Under the pieces are notes generated by a model that was not told the origin of the DNA, did no database searches, and worked only from the letters and a program-made list of their open reading frames with translations. A DNA stretch of 64,000 nucleotides from Ferrimonas gelatinilytica. GTDB lineage: Bacteria; Pseudomonadota; Gammaproteobacteria; Enterobacterales; Shewanellaceae. This document shows, piece after piece, positions 16,994-25,879 of this stretch. The stretch is taken from assembly GCF_039544205.1 (NCBI RefSeq), contig NZ_BAABLF010000006.1:248001-312000 (forward strand), given 5' to 3'. The position numbers and the translations under genes were made by a program. Position 1 is the first letter of the stretch, and every line of letters begins with the position of its first letter.

Positions 16994-18829
16994 ATGGCCC
17001 CCTCTTTTGACCCCCAGGCCTTTCTTAGCTCGGTCACCAATCAACCCGGTGTCTACCGAATGTACGATGCGCCCGGGGGCACCGTGCTCTACGTTGGCAA
17101 GGCCAAGGACCTGAAAAAGCGCCTGAGCTCCTATTTCCGGCGCCAGGTCGACAGCGTTAAAACCCGCGCATTGGTGGCCCAAATCGGCCATATCGAGGTG
17201 ACGGTTACCCACACGGAAACCGATGCGCTGATCCTCGAACACGATTACATCAAGCAGTACATGCCCAAGTACAATGTGCTGCTTCGTGACGACAAATCCT
17301 ATCCCTACATTCTCCTGTCTGAGCATCGCCACCCACGCCTGGCATTCCATCGCGGCGCCCGTCGGGCAAAAGGCACCTACTTTGGCCCCTATCCCAACGG
17401 CGGTGCGGTGCGGGAAAGCCTGCACCTGATGCAGAAACTCTTTCCGGTCCGTCAGTGTGAGGATGGCTTCTACCGTAACCGCAGCCGTCCCTGCCTGCAG
17501 TACCAGCTGAAGCGCTGCTCCGGCCCCTGCGCCGGTATGATCAGCGATGAGGCTTACGGGGAGCAGGTTAGATTGCTGAAACTCTTCCTGCAGGGACAGA
17601 GCCAGCAGGTGATCGGCGCCCTGGTCAGCAAGATGGAAGCGGCCAGTGCGGCTCTGGAGTTTGAACAGGCGGCCCGTTATCGCGATCAGATCCAGGCGCT
17701 GCGTAAGGTCCAGGAGCAACAAGGGGTACAGGGGCGTGCCGAGGGCGAGCTGGATATCGTTGGCATCGCCGTTGAGGGCGGCATGGCCTGCTGCCACCTG
17801 CTCTTTGTTCGCAAGGGCAAGATCATGGGCAGCCGCAGCTACTTTCCTAAACTCCCCCGCAACACCGAACCAGAAGAGGTGCTGGAGTCCTTCCTGCTGC
17901 AGTTCTATCTCGGTGGCGGTGAGGATCGGCAGATCCCGAAGGAGATCATCCTCAGCCAGGAGCAGGACTGGAGCCTGGCGGAGAAGGCGATCGGCAAGCA
18001 CAGCGGCCAGTCTGTGACGATCAAGAGTCGGGTCCGGGGCGAGCGGGCACAGTTCCAGCGCTTGGCGCAAACCAACGCCCACAGTGCCCTCGTGTCACGG
18101 CTGGCCCATAAAACCACGGTGGCGGAACGTTTCCGCCAGCTTGCCGAGGCGCTGGAGCTGAAGCAGCCGATCCGTCGAATGGAGTGTTTCGATATCAGCC
18201 ACACCATGGGCGAGAAAACGGTGGCTTCCTGTGTGGTGTTCAATGATGAGGGGCCTGCCAAGGCGGAGTATCGGCGCTACAACATCGCGGGGATCACCCC
18301 CGGGGACGATTACGCGGCCATGACCCAGGCGCTGCAGAGACGTTACCAGAACAGCCAGGATGCCGAAACGCTGCCCGATATCCTCTTCATCGATGGGGGC
18401 AAGGGGCAACTGACCCAGGCGGAGCAGGTGATGGAGCAGGCGCTGGCCGACACAGACCTCCCTACGCCGCTGCTGGTTGGCGTGGCCAAGGGGGAGAGTC
18501 GCAAGCCGGGACTGGAGACGTTGATCCTGGGCTTCAGTCGTGAGGTGATCGACCTGCCCGCCGACGCGCCGGCGCTGCATCTTATCCAGCATATCCGTGA
18601 TGAAGCCCACCGCTTTGCCATCAGTGGGCACCGCGCCGCCCGAGGCAAGGCACGGAGAGAGTCGGTGCTGGAATCGATTCCGGGAATTGGTGCTAAACGG
18701 CGTCAGCAGTTGCTTAAGTTCTTGGGTGGCATGCAGGAATTGAAGCGTGCCAGCGTGGCTGAAATTGCCAAAGTGCCGGGGATTAGCACACAACTGGCGC
18801 AAAAGATCCATGATGCGTTGCGCAGCTAG
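16994..18829 (+). CDS. uvrC: Excinuclease ABC subunit C
   Basis: 611 residues, full length. N-terminal GIY-YIG domain (GVYRMYDAPGGTVLYVGKAKDLKKRL), the cysteine cluster CLQYQLKRCSGPCAG, UVR motif region (AALEFEQAARYRDQI) for UvrB contact, UvrC RNase H-like endonuclease domain (ECFDISHTMGE and FIDGGKGQL) and C-terminal helix-hairpin-helix (SIPGIGAKRRQQLL). It makes the dual incision in nucleotide excision repair. It follows uvrY by 14 bp. Confidence 0.97.
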   Translation: MAPSFDPQAFLSSVTNQPGVYRMYDAPGGTVLYVGKAKDLKKRLSSYFRRQVDSVKTRALVAQIGHIEVTVTHTETDALILEHDYIKQYMPKYNVLLRDDKSYPYILLSEHRHPRLAFHRGARRAKGTYFGPYPNGGAVRESLHLMQKLFPVRQCEDGFYRNRSRPCLQYQLKRCSGPCAGMISDEAYGEQVRLLKLFLQGQSQQVIGALVSKMEAASAALEFEQAARYRDQIQALRKVQEQQGVQGRAEGELDIVGIAVEGGMACCHLLFVRKGKIMGSRSYFPKLPRNTEPEEVLESFLLQFYLGGGEDRQIPKEIILSQEQDWSLAEKAIGKHSGQSVTIKSRVRGERAQFQRLAQTNAHSALVSRLAHKTTVAERFRQLAEALELKQPIRRMECFDISHTMGEKTVASCVVFNDEGPAKAEYRRYNIAGITPGDDYAAMTQALQRRYQNSQDAETLPDILFIDGGKGQLTQAEQVMEQALADTDLPTPLLVGVAKGESRKPGLETLILGFSREVIDLPADAPALHLIQHIRDEAHRFAISGHRAARGKARRESVLESIPGIGAKRRQQLLKFLGGMQELKRASVAEIAKVPGISTQLAQKIHDALRS

Positions 18830-18876
18830 TCGGTAATGCGGCATGATTGGCGCCACGTCGTGTTGCCGGGCCCGTT

Positions 18877-19428
18877 ATGAAACTCAATATCCCCAATATT
18901 CTTACCCTGATCCGCCTGTTCATGATCCCGGTTTTCGTCGGCCTGTTCTACTTCCCTTGGAAGTGGGCTTTCATGGCGGCTGCCGTCCTGTTTGTACTGG
19001 CGTCCCTGACCGACGCACTCGACGGCTATCTTGCACGGCGGCTCAATCAGTCCACCCCCTTCGGCGCCTTTTTAGACCCGGTAGTCGACAAACTGATGGT
19101 GGCAACGGCACTGGTGATGCTGGTGGAGCATTACGACAATGGCCTTGTGACCTTTGCGGCGACCGTGATGATTGGCCGCGAGATCGTCATCTCAGCGTTG
19201 CGGGAGTGGATGGCGGAGATGGGGAAACGGGGCATCGTCGCCGTCTCCTGGTTGGGGAAATTTAAAACGGCCGCGCAGATGATTGCCATTACCGGATTGA
19301 TCGCCCAGTTCTCTCCGCTGGTCACCGAGGTCTCGTTGTGGCTGCTCTATGTGGCGACCTTCCTGACCATCTGGTCTATGCTCTCCTACATTCATGCCGC
19401 CTGGGGGGATCTGACCCGCCACGGCTAA
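18877..19428 (+). CDS. pgsA: CDP-diacylglycerol-glycerol-3-phosphate 3-phosphatidyltransferase
   Basis: 183 residues from the ATG at 18877, where the usual MKLNIPNILTLIRL start lies. The CDP-alcohol phosphotransferase motif is intact (DALDGYLAR, then GAFLDPVVDK). Four to five membrane helices are present. The enzyme makes phosphatidylglycerol phosphate, the committed step to phosphatidylglycerol and cardiolipin. It follows uvrC and precedes the tRNA-Gly-Cys-Leu operon, a conserved arrangement. Confidence 0.96.
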   Translation: MKLNIPNILTLIRLFMIPVFVGLFYFPWKWAFMAAAVLFVLASLTDALDGYLARRLNQSTPFGAFLDPVVDKLMVATALVMLVEHYDNGLVTFAATVMIGREIVISALREWMAEMGKRGIVAVSWLGKFKTAAQMIAITGLIAQFSPLVTEVSLWLLYVATFLTIWSMLSYIHAAWGDLTRHG

Positions 19429-19507
19429 TCGATGAACCGGGTTTGCCCAATGGCTAAGCGTCTTGGTTGAAAAGGCGGCAAACGATTCATTTCTAGGAAG
19501 AGAGTCG

Positions 19508-19535
19508 TTGACCTAATCCCTCCTATGGGTAGAAT
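19508..19535 (+). promoter_or_regulatory. Promoter of tRNA-Gly-Cys-Leu operon
   Basis: TTGACC, a 16-nt spacer and TAGAAT, 50 nt before the tRNA-Gly gene. Confidence 0.75.
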
Positions 19536-19585
19536 ACATTTCGTCTTCGGGAGAAACCCCGTTTCACCGGAGCCGAGAAGACAAA

Positions 19586-19661
19586 GCGGCACTAGCTCAG
19601 TTGGTAGAGCGCAACCTTGCCAAGGTTGAGGTCACGAGTTCGAACCTCGTGTGCCGCTCCA
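19586..19661 (+). tRNA. tRNA-Gly (GCC)
   Basis: 76-nt tRNA with GCC anticodon (CTTGCCAAG), TTCGAACC T-loop and encoded CCA. First of the three-tRNA operon. Confidence 0.97.
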
Positions 19662-19703
19662 GTTATTATCGAGTCGATGTTCATCGGCTTGACCACAGAA
19701 TAT

Positions 19704-19777
19704 GGCGCGTTGGCAGAGTGGCTATGCAGCGGATTGCAAATCCGTGGACCTCGGTTCGACTCCGGGACGCGCCTCCA
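19704..19777 (+). tRNA. tRNA-Cys (GCA)
   Basis: 74-nt tRNA with GCA anticodon (ATTGCAAAT), TTCGACTC T-loop and CCA end. Length equals that of E. coli tRNA-Cys. Confidence 0.97.
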
Positions 19778-19812
19778 TTCTTTTCGTCCCCGAAAGGTAT
19801 ACGAAACTCGAT

Positions 19813-19898
19813 GCCCGAGTGGTGGAATTGGTAGACACAAGGGATTTAAAATCCCTCGCTCCTAGAGCGTGCCGGTTCAAGTCCGGCCTCGGGTACCA
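19813..19898 (+). tRNA. tRNA-Leu (TAA), insertion target of the island
   Basis: 86-nt class II tRNA with TAA anticodon in GATTTAAAATC, a long variable arm and encoded CCA. Its part from the anticodon stem onward is repeated exactly at 38919, so an integrated element restores the 3' half here. The tRNA remains intact and should be functional. Confidence 0.96.
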
Positions 19899-19912
19899 CC
19901 TCTCAGGCACAG
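19839..19912 (+). repeat. attL: 74-bp direct repeat in the 3' half of tRNA-Leu
   Basis: Identical to 38919-38992. It starts at the anticodon stem and runs 14 bp past the CCA end. Weaker similarity continues through the terminator to about 20050, matching up to about 39130. Position and length fit an integrase attachment site with strand exchange near the anticodon loop. Confidence 0.92.
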
Positions 19913-19928
19913 AAAAATCACGACATTT

Positions 19929-19960
19929 AAGCTCAATCCTTCAATGGGTTGGGCTTTTTT
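19929..19960 (+). terminator. Terminator of the tRNA operon
   Basis: Hairpin AAGCTCAATCC / GGGTTGGGCTT (with G-T pairs), loop TTCAAT, followed by a T-run. A near-identical copy follows the second attachment repeat. Confidence 0.85.
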
Positions 19961-20041
19961 GTTGTCTCTGATTCCGGGAAAACCACGCTGTAATTTTCTT
20001 ACCATCATCCTTGTCGTTAACTCAATCGGACATTCCGTTTG

Positions 20042-20059
20042 CAGTTAAAATTTTAACTG
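20042..20059. promoter_or_regulatory. 18-bp perfect palindrome before integrase
   Basis: CAGTTAAAATTTTAACTG is a perfect palindrome in the leader of the integrase gene. Only its left half survives in the related left end at about 39121-39130. Possible repressor or arm-type integrase site; inference only. Confidence 0.5.
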
Positions 20060-20098
20060 GATAAGGGTCTGATCTGTGTTCCGGCGCTTTAGTAATGG

Positions 20099-21523
20099 GT
20101 GCTGAATAATATTGCTATGCGTATCAGGGAGTTGCAATGTGAACTTGAGAGGGCCAACGCCCGTCCCCAACGGGGTTACAAGCCCAAAGAGGTGGTGCTG
20201 GATCTCCTCAGCTTGGCGCTGCAGACCGGGATCAAGGGGAGTCACCGGGAGGTGCTTGAATCCACTCTAGAGCAGGTGCGTGGTCACAGGGAGTTGACCG
20301 ACAGTCACTACCAGGCCAGTGCCGGTAACGTCGTGGATAAGACTCGGCCGGGGTTCATCCTCTGCGAACCCAAAGGTCGTCGACGACGCTGGATCTACCG
20401 CTAGGTGCCTCAAGGGACCAAGAGCTCTAAGCAACTGACGCTGGGGTATGCCCCGGAAATGACGTTGTCGGAGGCCCGCAGTCGCTGGGAGGTCGCTTAC
20501 CTGGCTCATAAGCGTCACCAGTGCCCCGAACAGGCCCTGGCCATCGCCGATGGTAAGGGAGAGATGACGGTCGCAGAGCTGGTCCGAAAGTACCTTGTCA
20601 AGTACGCCAAGGTCCACACCAAGCCTCAAACCTACAAAGGTTATGATGACACCCTCCACCGCGAGTTGCTCCCTAACTACAGCCACCTCCCCGCAACCCA
20701 CCTGAACCAGAATCATGTCAGGGCGATTCTGCTGGAGATCTGCCGCAGAGCGAAGGAGGAACGAGGCCGCTCCGGGATCCGGTCGGCTCAGAAGGCGCTG
20801 CAGGCCATCAAGGGGATGTATAAGGTTGCCACTGGGCGCAATAAGAAGCTGGGCAATCTTGAGCCCTGGCTACCTATAGGGCATCCGGACCCAACGGAGG
20901 GCGTAAATCCTGGCACTGAAGATGCGCGGATAGCGGATATGTCCCGAGATGAACTTCGTGGCATGTTGCGAGCGATGAGGGCCGAGGAGGTGCTCAATCG
21001 AACAGCCCACGACGCCTTGCTGATGATCCTCTATACCTTCGGGCGGGTAACTGAAGTGTGTGAGATGCGATGGGAGCACGTGGACTTCTCAGAGGGGACT
21101 TGGCAGCTGCCCGGCACGGAAACGAAAAACGGGCTGCCCCAACGAGTGATGCTGTCTCCTCAGGCACTGTCTCTGCTGGAGCGCCGTAAGGCGTCAGCCA
21201 ATGGGAGGCCGTGGGTATTTGCCCAAGAACGAGATGGTTCTAAGCCACTGACAGCGGATCGATTGGGAGCGCTGGTTCGAGAAAACCGCAAGGCATTGGG
21301 TTTCGCAGAGGGCCGTGAGGTAACTCCTTACTGGCTCAGGCACCGGGCCTTGACCTGGTTAAAGGAAGAGGGGGCCAACAAGGACATTCGCGATAGGCTC
21401 AGCAACCACAAAGGTGAGGGGGTTGACGCCATCTACACTCATACTGCAAACATGGATCAGTTGGCTCAGGAGTGGACACAGAAATGGGCCGATGCGCTCG
21501 AAAGCTGGAGGGCGGACGCATGA
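20099..21523 (+). pseudogene. P4-type tyrosine integrase interrupted by one in-frame TAG
   Basis: Both halves are in the same frame, separated only by the TAG at 20402-20404. Codons before it read RPGFILCEPKGRRRRWIYR and after it VPQGTKSSKQLTLGYAPEM, together the arm-binding domain of P4-like integrases. That family usually has a Tyr or Phe at the stop position, so a single Tyr-to-amber change explains it. The catalytic domain has the first Arg (FGRVTEVCEMRW), the second Arg (WLRHRALTWL, with the usual HxxR His changed to Tyr), the late His (LSNHKG) and nucleophile Tyr (DAIYTH). It lies next to attL. Either inactive or needing readthrough. Confidence 0.85.
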
Positions 21524-22281
21524 GCGGAAAACATGAACTCTCCTACGACGTTAAGTGCATAGGTGCTGCGTTCGGTTCCTCCTACGAAACTTTTTTCGTG
21601 GATGACCGAAGGTGGACAGGCTATGGCAAAGGAGTAGTACCCAAGTATTGTTATCCGTCCCCGCGCTTTTTGGCTGAGCGATTAATACTCCCATCAGGAA
21701 TGCTTCCCGCACTCGAAGCAGCGATGGAGCGAGTGTGGCACCACGATCGATCGCGAAAGCTGTACGTGATAGTGATTTCAGCTTTGATCGATGGACTGCG
21801 TACATCAGGGCGTAAAGTCGAGCACCTTTCTGCCGGGCAGATCGCTAAGCTGCAGGAAAAGGGCCTTAAGCAAATAGATCAGTCAATATCCACCTATGTG
21901 AAGCTGGGGGATCATGTATCCGGGGTAATCCCAGTGCTTGAATCACTCAGGCGAGCGATAAAGCAGGCCGAATCGCTTGATCTTAGTAAGGCAGGTTTTT
22001 GGGCCTTCAATTGTGGCCAGGACTGGTGGCTCAATGCACTACTGGACGGTTGGTTCTTCCGTTACGACGAGATGCCACCGACGAGTAGGAAGAGTACGTT
22101 CCACCAGGTTGTGCTGGGATTTTCAGATGTTTTTTGCGAGGACGGCAAAGTACGTTCTTCCTACGAAGACAAGCTGAACAGCCTGATCGCCAAGCATGGC
22201 GAGCAATTCAAGAAAAACCAGGCCTGGTTACAAATCATCTCTCCACTTTGGGATACGGAAAATACGCAAAAAGAAGTTTGA
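21520..22281 (+). CDS. Hypothetical island protein downstream of integrase
   Basis: 253 residues from the ATG at 21520, which overlaps the integrase stop (ATGA). I recognise no family. The protein appears soluble, with mixed helix and aromatic-rich segments (WAFNCGQDWWLNALLDGWFF near residue 165) and no signal peptide or membrane helix. Coupling to the integrase suggests a role in element biology, but none can be named. Confidence 0.7.
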   Translation: MSGKHELSYDVKCIGAAFGSSYETFFVDDRRWTGYGKGVVPKYCYPSPRFLAERLILPSGMLPALEAAMERVWHHDRSRKLYVIVISALIDGLRTSGRKVEHLSAGQIAKLQEKGLKQIDQSISTYVKLGDHVSGVIPVLESLRRAIKQAESLDLSKAGFWAFNCGQDWWLNALLDGWFFRYDEMPPTSRKSTFHQVVLGFSDVFCEDGKVRSSYEDKLNSLIAKHGEQFKKNQAWLQIISPLWDTENTQKEV

Positions 22282-22321
22282 AAACCGTACCCTCCTGAAA
22301 AGGCCCAAGAGTTCAAATAGG

Positions 22322-22343
22322 TGCCGTGGAATAACCCACGGCA
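22322..22343 (+). promoter_or_regulatory. Hairpin upstream of the AlpA-like gene
   Basis: 8-bp perfect arms TGCCGTGG / CCACGGCA with a 6-nt loop, directly before the AGGAG ribosome site of the regulator gene. It lacks a T-run, so it is more likely a leader hairpin or operator than a terminator. Confidence 0.45.
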
Positions 22344-22358
22344 TTTAGGAGTACTGCT

Positions 22359-22571
22359 ATGGCGCCTCGCCGATGCACCGAGTCTTCACTGGGCTCAAAC
22401 AAAGCCTGCCACCTCTCTGTTGCGCAACTTGCGGACGAATGGTCATGCAACCCAGCCACCATTTCTCGTTTGGTCGAGCGGGGCGAACTGAAGGCGTTCC
22501 GTCTTGGTCGTGTCCTGCGGATCCCGCGAACTTCGGTTGACGCCTACGTCCAACGGCAAGCTGTGCAGTGA
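22359..22571 (+). CDS. AlpA/excisionase-like helix-turn-helix protein
   Basis: 70 residues. A MerR/excisionase-type winged helix: HLSVAQLADEWSCNPATISRL, then ERGELKAFRLGRVLRIPRTSVDAYV, the typical recognition helix and wing. AGGAG ribosome site 12 nt upstream. It lies just before the primase gene, the position of AlpA-type regulators in P4-like satellites, where they control excision or the replication operon. Confidence 0.82.
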   Translation: MAPRRCTESSLGSNKACHLSVAQLADEWSCNPATISRLVERGELKAFRLGRVLRIPRTSVDAYVQRQAVQ

Positions 22572-22584
22572 GAGGAGGTAGTCT

Positions 22585-23550
22585 ATGAAGACCGTATCGA
22601 TGATCGCAGACCACGCCAAATCCAAATGGGATTGGATCCTGCCGACGCTCTCCGTCCCCGTTGGCCAGTTTGGGAAACACGGGCCATGCCCTCTGTGCGG
22701 GGGGAAAGACCGCTTCCGCATCACCAACCTCAATGGCAAAGGCAACTACTTCTGTAACCAATGCGGCTACGGAGATGGGATCATGCTCGTCGCCAGGTAC
22801 TTTGGGGTCACAGTGCTGGAGGCGGCCAGAATGGTCGCTGCAGTCATAGATGGGGGTTGTCCCGACCATGCTAAACCGGCTCAAAGAGCGCTCACTCCGC
22901 CGTCGCTCGATGAAGTCGCCGGCAAGGCGAGTTGGCTGCTGAGTAAGGCTACTACTCAGTCAGGAGGCCCCTATCTCAGTCGTAAGGGGTTGGCCGACGT
23001 TGAAGCCAGACTACTGGAAGATGGTCAACAGGTATTGGCGTTGCACGATGAGGCGTTTCGAATTCGTAGCGCCCAACTTATCGATGCAGACGGCACCAAG
23101 CGCTTTCTGCGTGGTACCAAGTTGTCCGGTCTGTGGAGCCCTCTCAGTGGCCCGGGTTTTGTTGGTGCTGGTGATGCGAGTCCTGCGCAATCGCTGCTGG
23201 TGGCCGAGGGGGCAGGTACGGCGTTAACGGGGAAAAAGCTGCACGGAGGATCTGATGTGTCGTTGGCTGCCGCCTCGGTGCTCACTGCTGCAAACTATTG
23301 TGCTGCGATGCCGTCAATCTTGGCCAACCATCAACCGAGCAAACTGTATCTCTTGGCGGATAACGATGCCGATGGCAAAGGATTGTTGGCTGCCAGCGCT
23401 GCAGCCGAGTACTGCCTGCGCAAAGTTCCGAGCGTGTTCTTGGTCTTGCCACCAGAGCCTGGCGACTGGAATGACATCTATCAAAAGTACGGACTGGATG
23501 AAGCACGCGAGCGCTTCGTTGCGGCCACGGTTCAGGTTAAGGAGGGCTGA
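22585..23550 (+). CDS. P4-like primase: zinc ribbon plus Toprim
   Basis: 321 residues. An N-terminal CPLC...CNQC zinc ribbon (residues about 35-65) with GGKDRFRI matches the P4 alpha/primase zinc-binding domain. A Toprim-like domain follows: LLVAEGAGTAL (acidic Glu) and KLYLLADNDADGKG (DxD). It should prime replication of the element. It begins 13 nt after the regulator and ends 1 nt before the helicase gene, giving a split arrangement of functions that P4 fuses in one alpha protein. Confidence 0.88.
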   Translation: MKTVSMIADHAKSKWDWILPTLSVPVGQFGKHGPCPLCGGKDRFRITNLNGKGNYFCNQCGYGDGIMLVARYFGVTVLEAARMVAAVIDGGCPDHAKPAQRALTPPSLDEVAGKASWLLSKATTQSGGPYLSRKGLADVEARLLEDGQQVLALHDEAFRIRSAQLIDADGTKRFLRGTKLSGLWSPLSGPGFVGAGDASPAQSLLVAEGAGTALTGKKLHGGSDVSLAAASVLTAANYCAAMPSILANHQPSKLYLLADNDADGKGLLAASAAAEYCLRKVPSVFLVLPPEPGDWNDIYQKYGLDEARERFVAATVQVKEG

Positions 23551-23551
23551 T

Positions 23552-24832
23552 ATGGACGTCGTGGATATCAAGGAAGTTGGTCAGGGCACCGGGCACAGCG
23601 TCGACTCGCGACCATGCTTTCGGGATCTAACCCATACTGGGCGTCCCAAGGGCACACTGGAGAACTACCGCGCCCTACTGGCGTTTTACAGTATTGACTG
23701 TCGCTTCAACGTCATCACCAAGGAGATGGAGATATTGTTTCCTGGCAAGCAGTTCCAGCATGACAACGCGCTCAACAGCCAGTTGGCCCACGTAAGGTCA
23801 CTGGCAGCGCGGCATGACGTCCCGGATAAGAACCTGGATGCTTACGTGTTGGCGATCGCCGCAGAGTCGCCACACAATCCGATTCTGCAATGGGTTGAGT
23901 CGAGAGCCTGGGATGGGCAAGACCGCCTGCAAGCGGTCTTTGATTCCCTGGAAGTGGTTAAGGAAGATGTCCCGTGGCGCAACGTCATCTTGTTGCGTTG
24001 GTTAATGTGTAGTATCGGGCTGCTCTTTAACGAGCGGGGGGACCTCAGTGCCGAAGGCGTGCTGGTGCTTCAAGGAAAGCAGGGAGTTGGCAAAACCCGA
24101 TGGCTTCAGCAAATGGGCGGCGGCATGGTGAACGATTACGTTGCCAGTGGTCTTACCCTCAACCCCAGCAACCGAGATAGCGTGATGACGGCAACCGCGA
24201 ACTGGATGGTGGAACTGGGTGAGTTGGACGGTACCTTTGCTAAGTCAGAATTGGCGCACCTGAAGGCATTTCTCACTGCAGGACAGGACCGTTTTCGTCG
24301 GCCTTACGCCAAGGCAGACAACTGCTACCCGCGCAGGACCACCTTCTTTGCGTCGGTGAACGATCCGCATTTCCTTGCTGATCCTACTGGAAACCGTCGG
24401 TTCTGGTGTCTGTCGGTACGCTGCTGCCATGTGGTCGAGCTGGATTGGCAACAGGTTTGGGCACAGGTTCTGTCACTGCTGTTAGATCAGCAAGCCGATG
24501 GCATTGCTCACCCTTGGCGGCTCAGTGCCGAGGAGCAGGCAGAGCTCACCGAACGTAACGCTAAGTATATGCTGACAGACACGGTGCAGGATGCTCTCAT
24601 TGAGGCCTTTGGGGGGCAGGCAGAGTCAAGTCAGTTTATCGACGCCTCGGCTCGTGACATCTGCAATCTGCTCTCGTTGCCGGAAAAGATGGCCATCAAG
24701 GTAGGTAAGGCACTTTCTTCCATGGGTTTCGAGCAGACCCGATCAGCGTCTCGACGCTGGCGCTTGCCCTACCCAAGGGGAGTGACAGCTCAGCAGCTGC
24801 GTCACCTGAAGATAAAAACCGTTTCGGCGTAA
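23552..24832 (+). CDS. VapE-family (virulence-associated E) helicase/ATPase
   Basis: 426 residues from the ATG at 23552, after AAGGAGG. Contains the VapE domain: Walker A-like GKQGVGKTRWLQQ, MVELGELDG as Walker B region and the later FFASVNDPHFLADPTGNRRFW block. These proteins are superfamily 3-like helicases that pair with the primase to replicate phage satellites. The C-terminal about 90 residues look like a winged-helix origin-binding tail (inference). Confidence 0.87.
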   Translation: MDVVDIKEVGQGTGHSVDSRPCFRDLTHTGRPKGTLENYRALLAFYSIDCRFNVITKEMEILFPGKQFQHDNALNSQLAHVRSLAARHDVPDKNLDAYVLAIAAESPHNPILQWVESRAWDGQDRLQAVFDSLEVVKEDVPWRNVILLRWLMCSIGLLFNERGDLSAEGVLVLQGKQGVGKTRWLQQMGGGMVNDYVASGLTLNPSNRDSVMTATANWMVELGELDGTFAKSELAHLKAFLTAGQDRFRRPYAKADNCYPRRTTFFASVNDPHFLADPTGNRRFWCLSVRCCHVVELDWQQVWAQVLSLLLDQQADGIAHPWRLSAEEQAELTERNAKYMLTDTVQDALIEAFGGQAESSQFIDASARDICNLLSLPEKMAIKVGKALSSMGFEQTRSASRRWRLPYPRGVTAQQLRHLKIKTVSA

Positions 24833-24839
24833 CCTAAGA

Positions 24840-24855
24840 GGGGGCTTCGGCCCCC
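24840..24855 (+). terminator. UUCG-tetraloop hairpin after VapE gene
   Basis: GGGGGC-TTCG-GCCCCC immediately after the helicase stop. It is very stable but without a clear T-run, so possibly a transcript-end or mRNA-stabilising hairpin. Confidence 0.55.
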
Positions 24856-25038
24856 AAATCTCTCGTCAGAACGTCGGTCAACTTCTTGTCTTTCCCTTTC
24901 TTTTCTTTCTACTCATTTTTTTGATGAATGTACTGAACACCTGTCGAGACACAAAGGGATGTTATAAACCGCCAGATAAGTAGAAACACGGTCTAAAAAC
25001 CTTCCTTTCTGCCCAGCTTTCGATAATATGAGATCCCA

Positions 25039-25266
25039 TTATTCTGTTGCTTTTAAACCATTTCTAGAAAAATAAATATACTCTCTGTTACTGTCCACTT
25101 CCCTTTCAATGGGCCGACAGATTTGCTGTGCCTCAGCTACTGTCTCAATATATGCTCTGGCAGTGTCTGAAGGTAACTCACCTTTATAATATGCCACAGC
25201 AATGGACTGAGTGCAGGAAACCGAATCTTCCTGATAATTAAAAATCTTAAAAATCTTAAAAGTCAC
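25039..25266 (-). pseudogene. Remnant of DUF5681-type cassette gene (copy A)
   Basis: 75 codons. The central part (GELPSDTARAYIETVAEAQQI) aligns with GELPADVARILMDAISGSQRI of the intact gene at 38295-38717, followed by a degenerate acidic helix. The N-terminal half of the family (the QFVSGNAA block) is missing, so this is a truncated, diverged copy. It marks the border between the replication block and the first cargo module. Confidence 0.6.
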
Positions 25267-25879
25267 GAAGGAAGCGGAAATAACCTACGGAGTCAGTATC
25301 ATCTGCATCCTATGGTAAATAGGTGAACGGTCACCTTTATGACCCTAATGTTTTATATGTCACAATCATTGTAAGTACATAGATAATGTTGTTTTATTTT
25401 TTGGAGCCTCGTTAATTAAATGTGGGGTTTCATTATTTTTGGGTGAAGGTACTAAGTGGGTGTTTAGTGTTAATGTCGACCAGAATTACCGTTTTAAATT
25501 TAACGTTCTTAAAGTGGTTTTTATCTGTTACAGTGATAAATTTTAAATCTCGTCATGCAAGAATGTTCGCCTGATCCTACTTTCTTTCAGACATCCCTAT
25601 GTACGCCAGCAAGAGTCTAAAGCCTCATGTTTTTAGTATACAGGCGTGCATCGGTCAAACCATTCATAATAATTTCTGATGCGGGCTGATACGGACGTTA
25701 AAAAATAACTCTTTAAAACCCACTGCTTAGTGGGAAGCCTTGGTTTTCTATGTTTGGATATAAAGTAGGAATTTGGGTTTCGCATAAATATCCCCCGCTT
25801 CACTCAAAATTGGTTCTTCTTGATTTGAAAAATTAAATCATTAGAGCTATACAAAATTGAATTATTTGATGGAGGCACC
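25267..25879. other. AT-rich intergenic stretch, no gene seen
   Basis: 613 bp with no convincing reading frame. It holds small inverted repeats (AGGTGA-ACGG-TCACCT at 25321-25336; CCCACT-GCTT-AGTGGG at 25719-25734). It presumably carries the promoter of the PDZ lipoprotein gene. Confidence 0.6.

Noticed and set aside
16949..18082. Minus-strand frame of 377 codons
   Set aside because: Antisense of uvrC, which has all its motifs.
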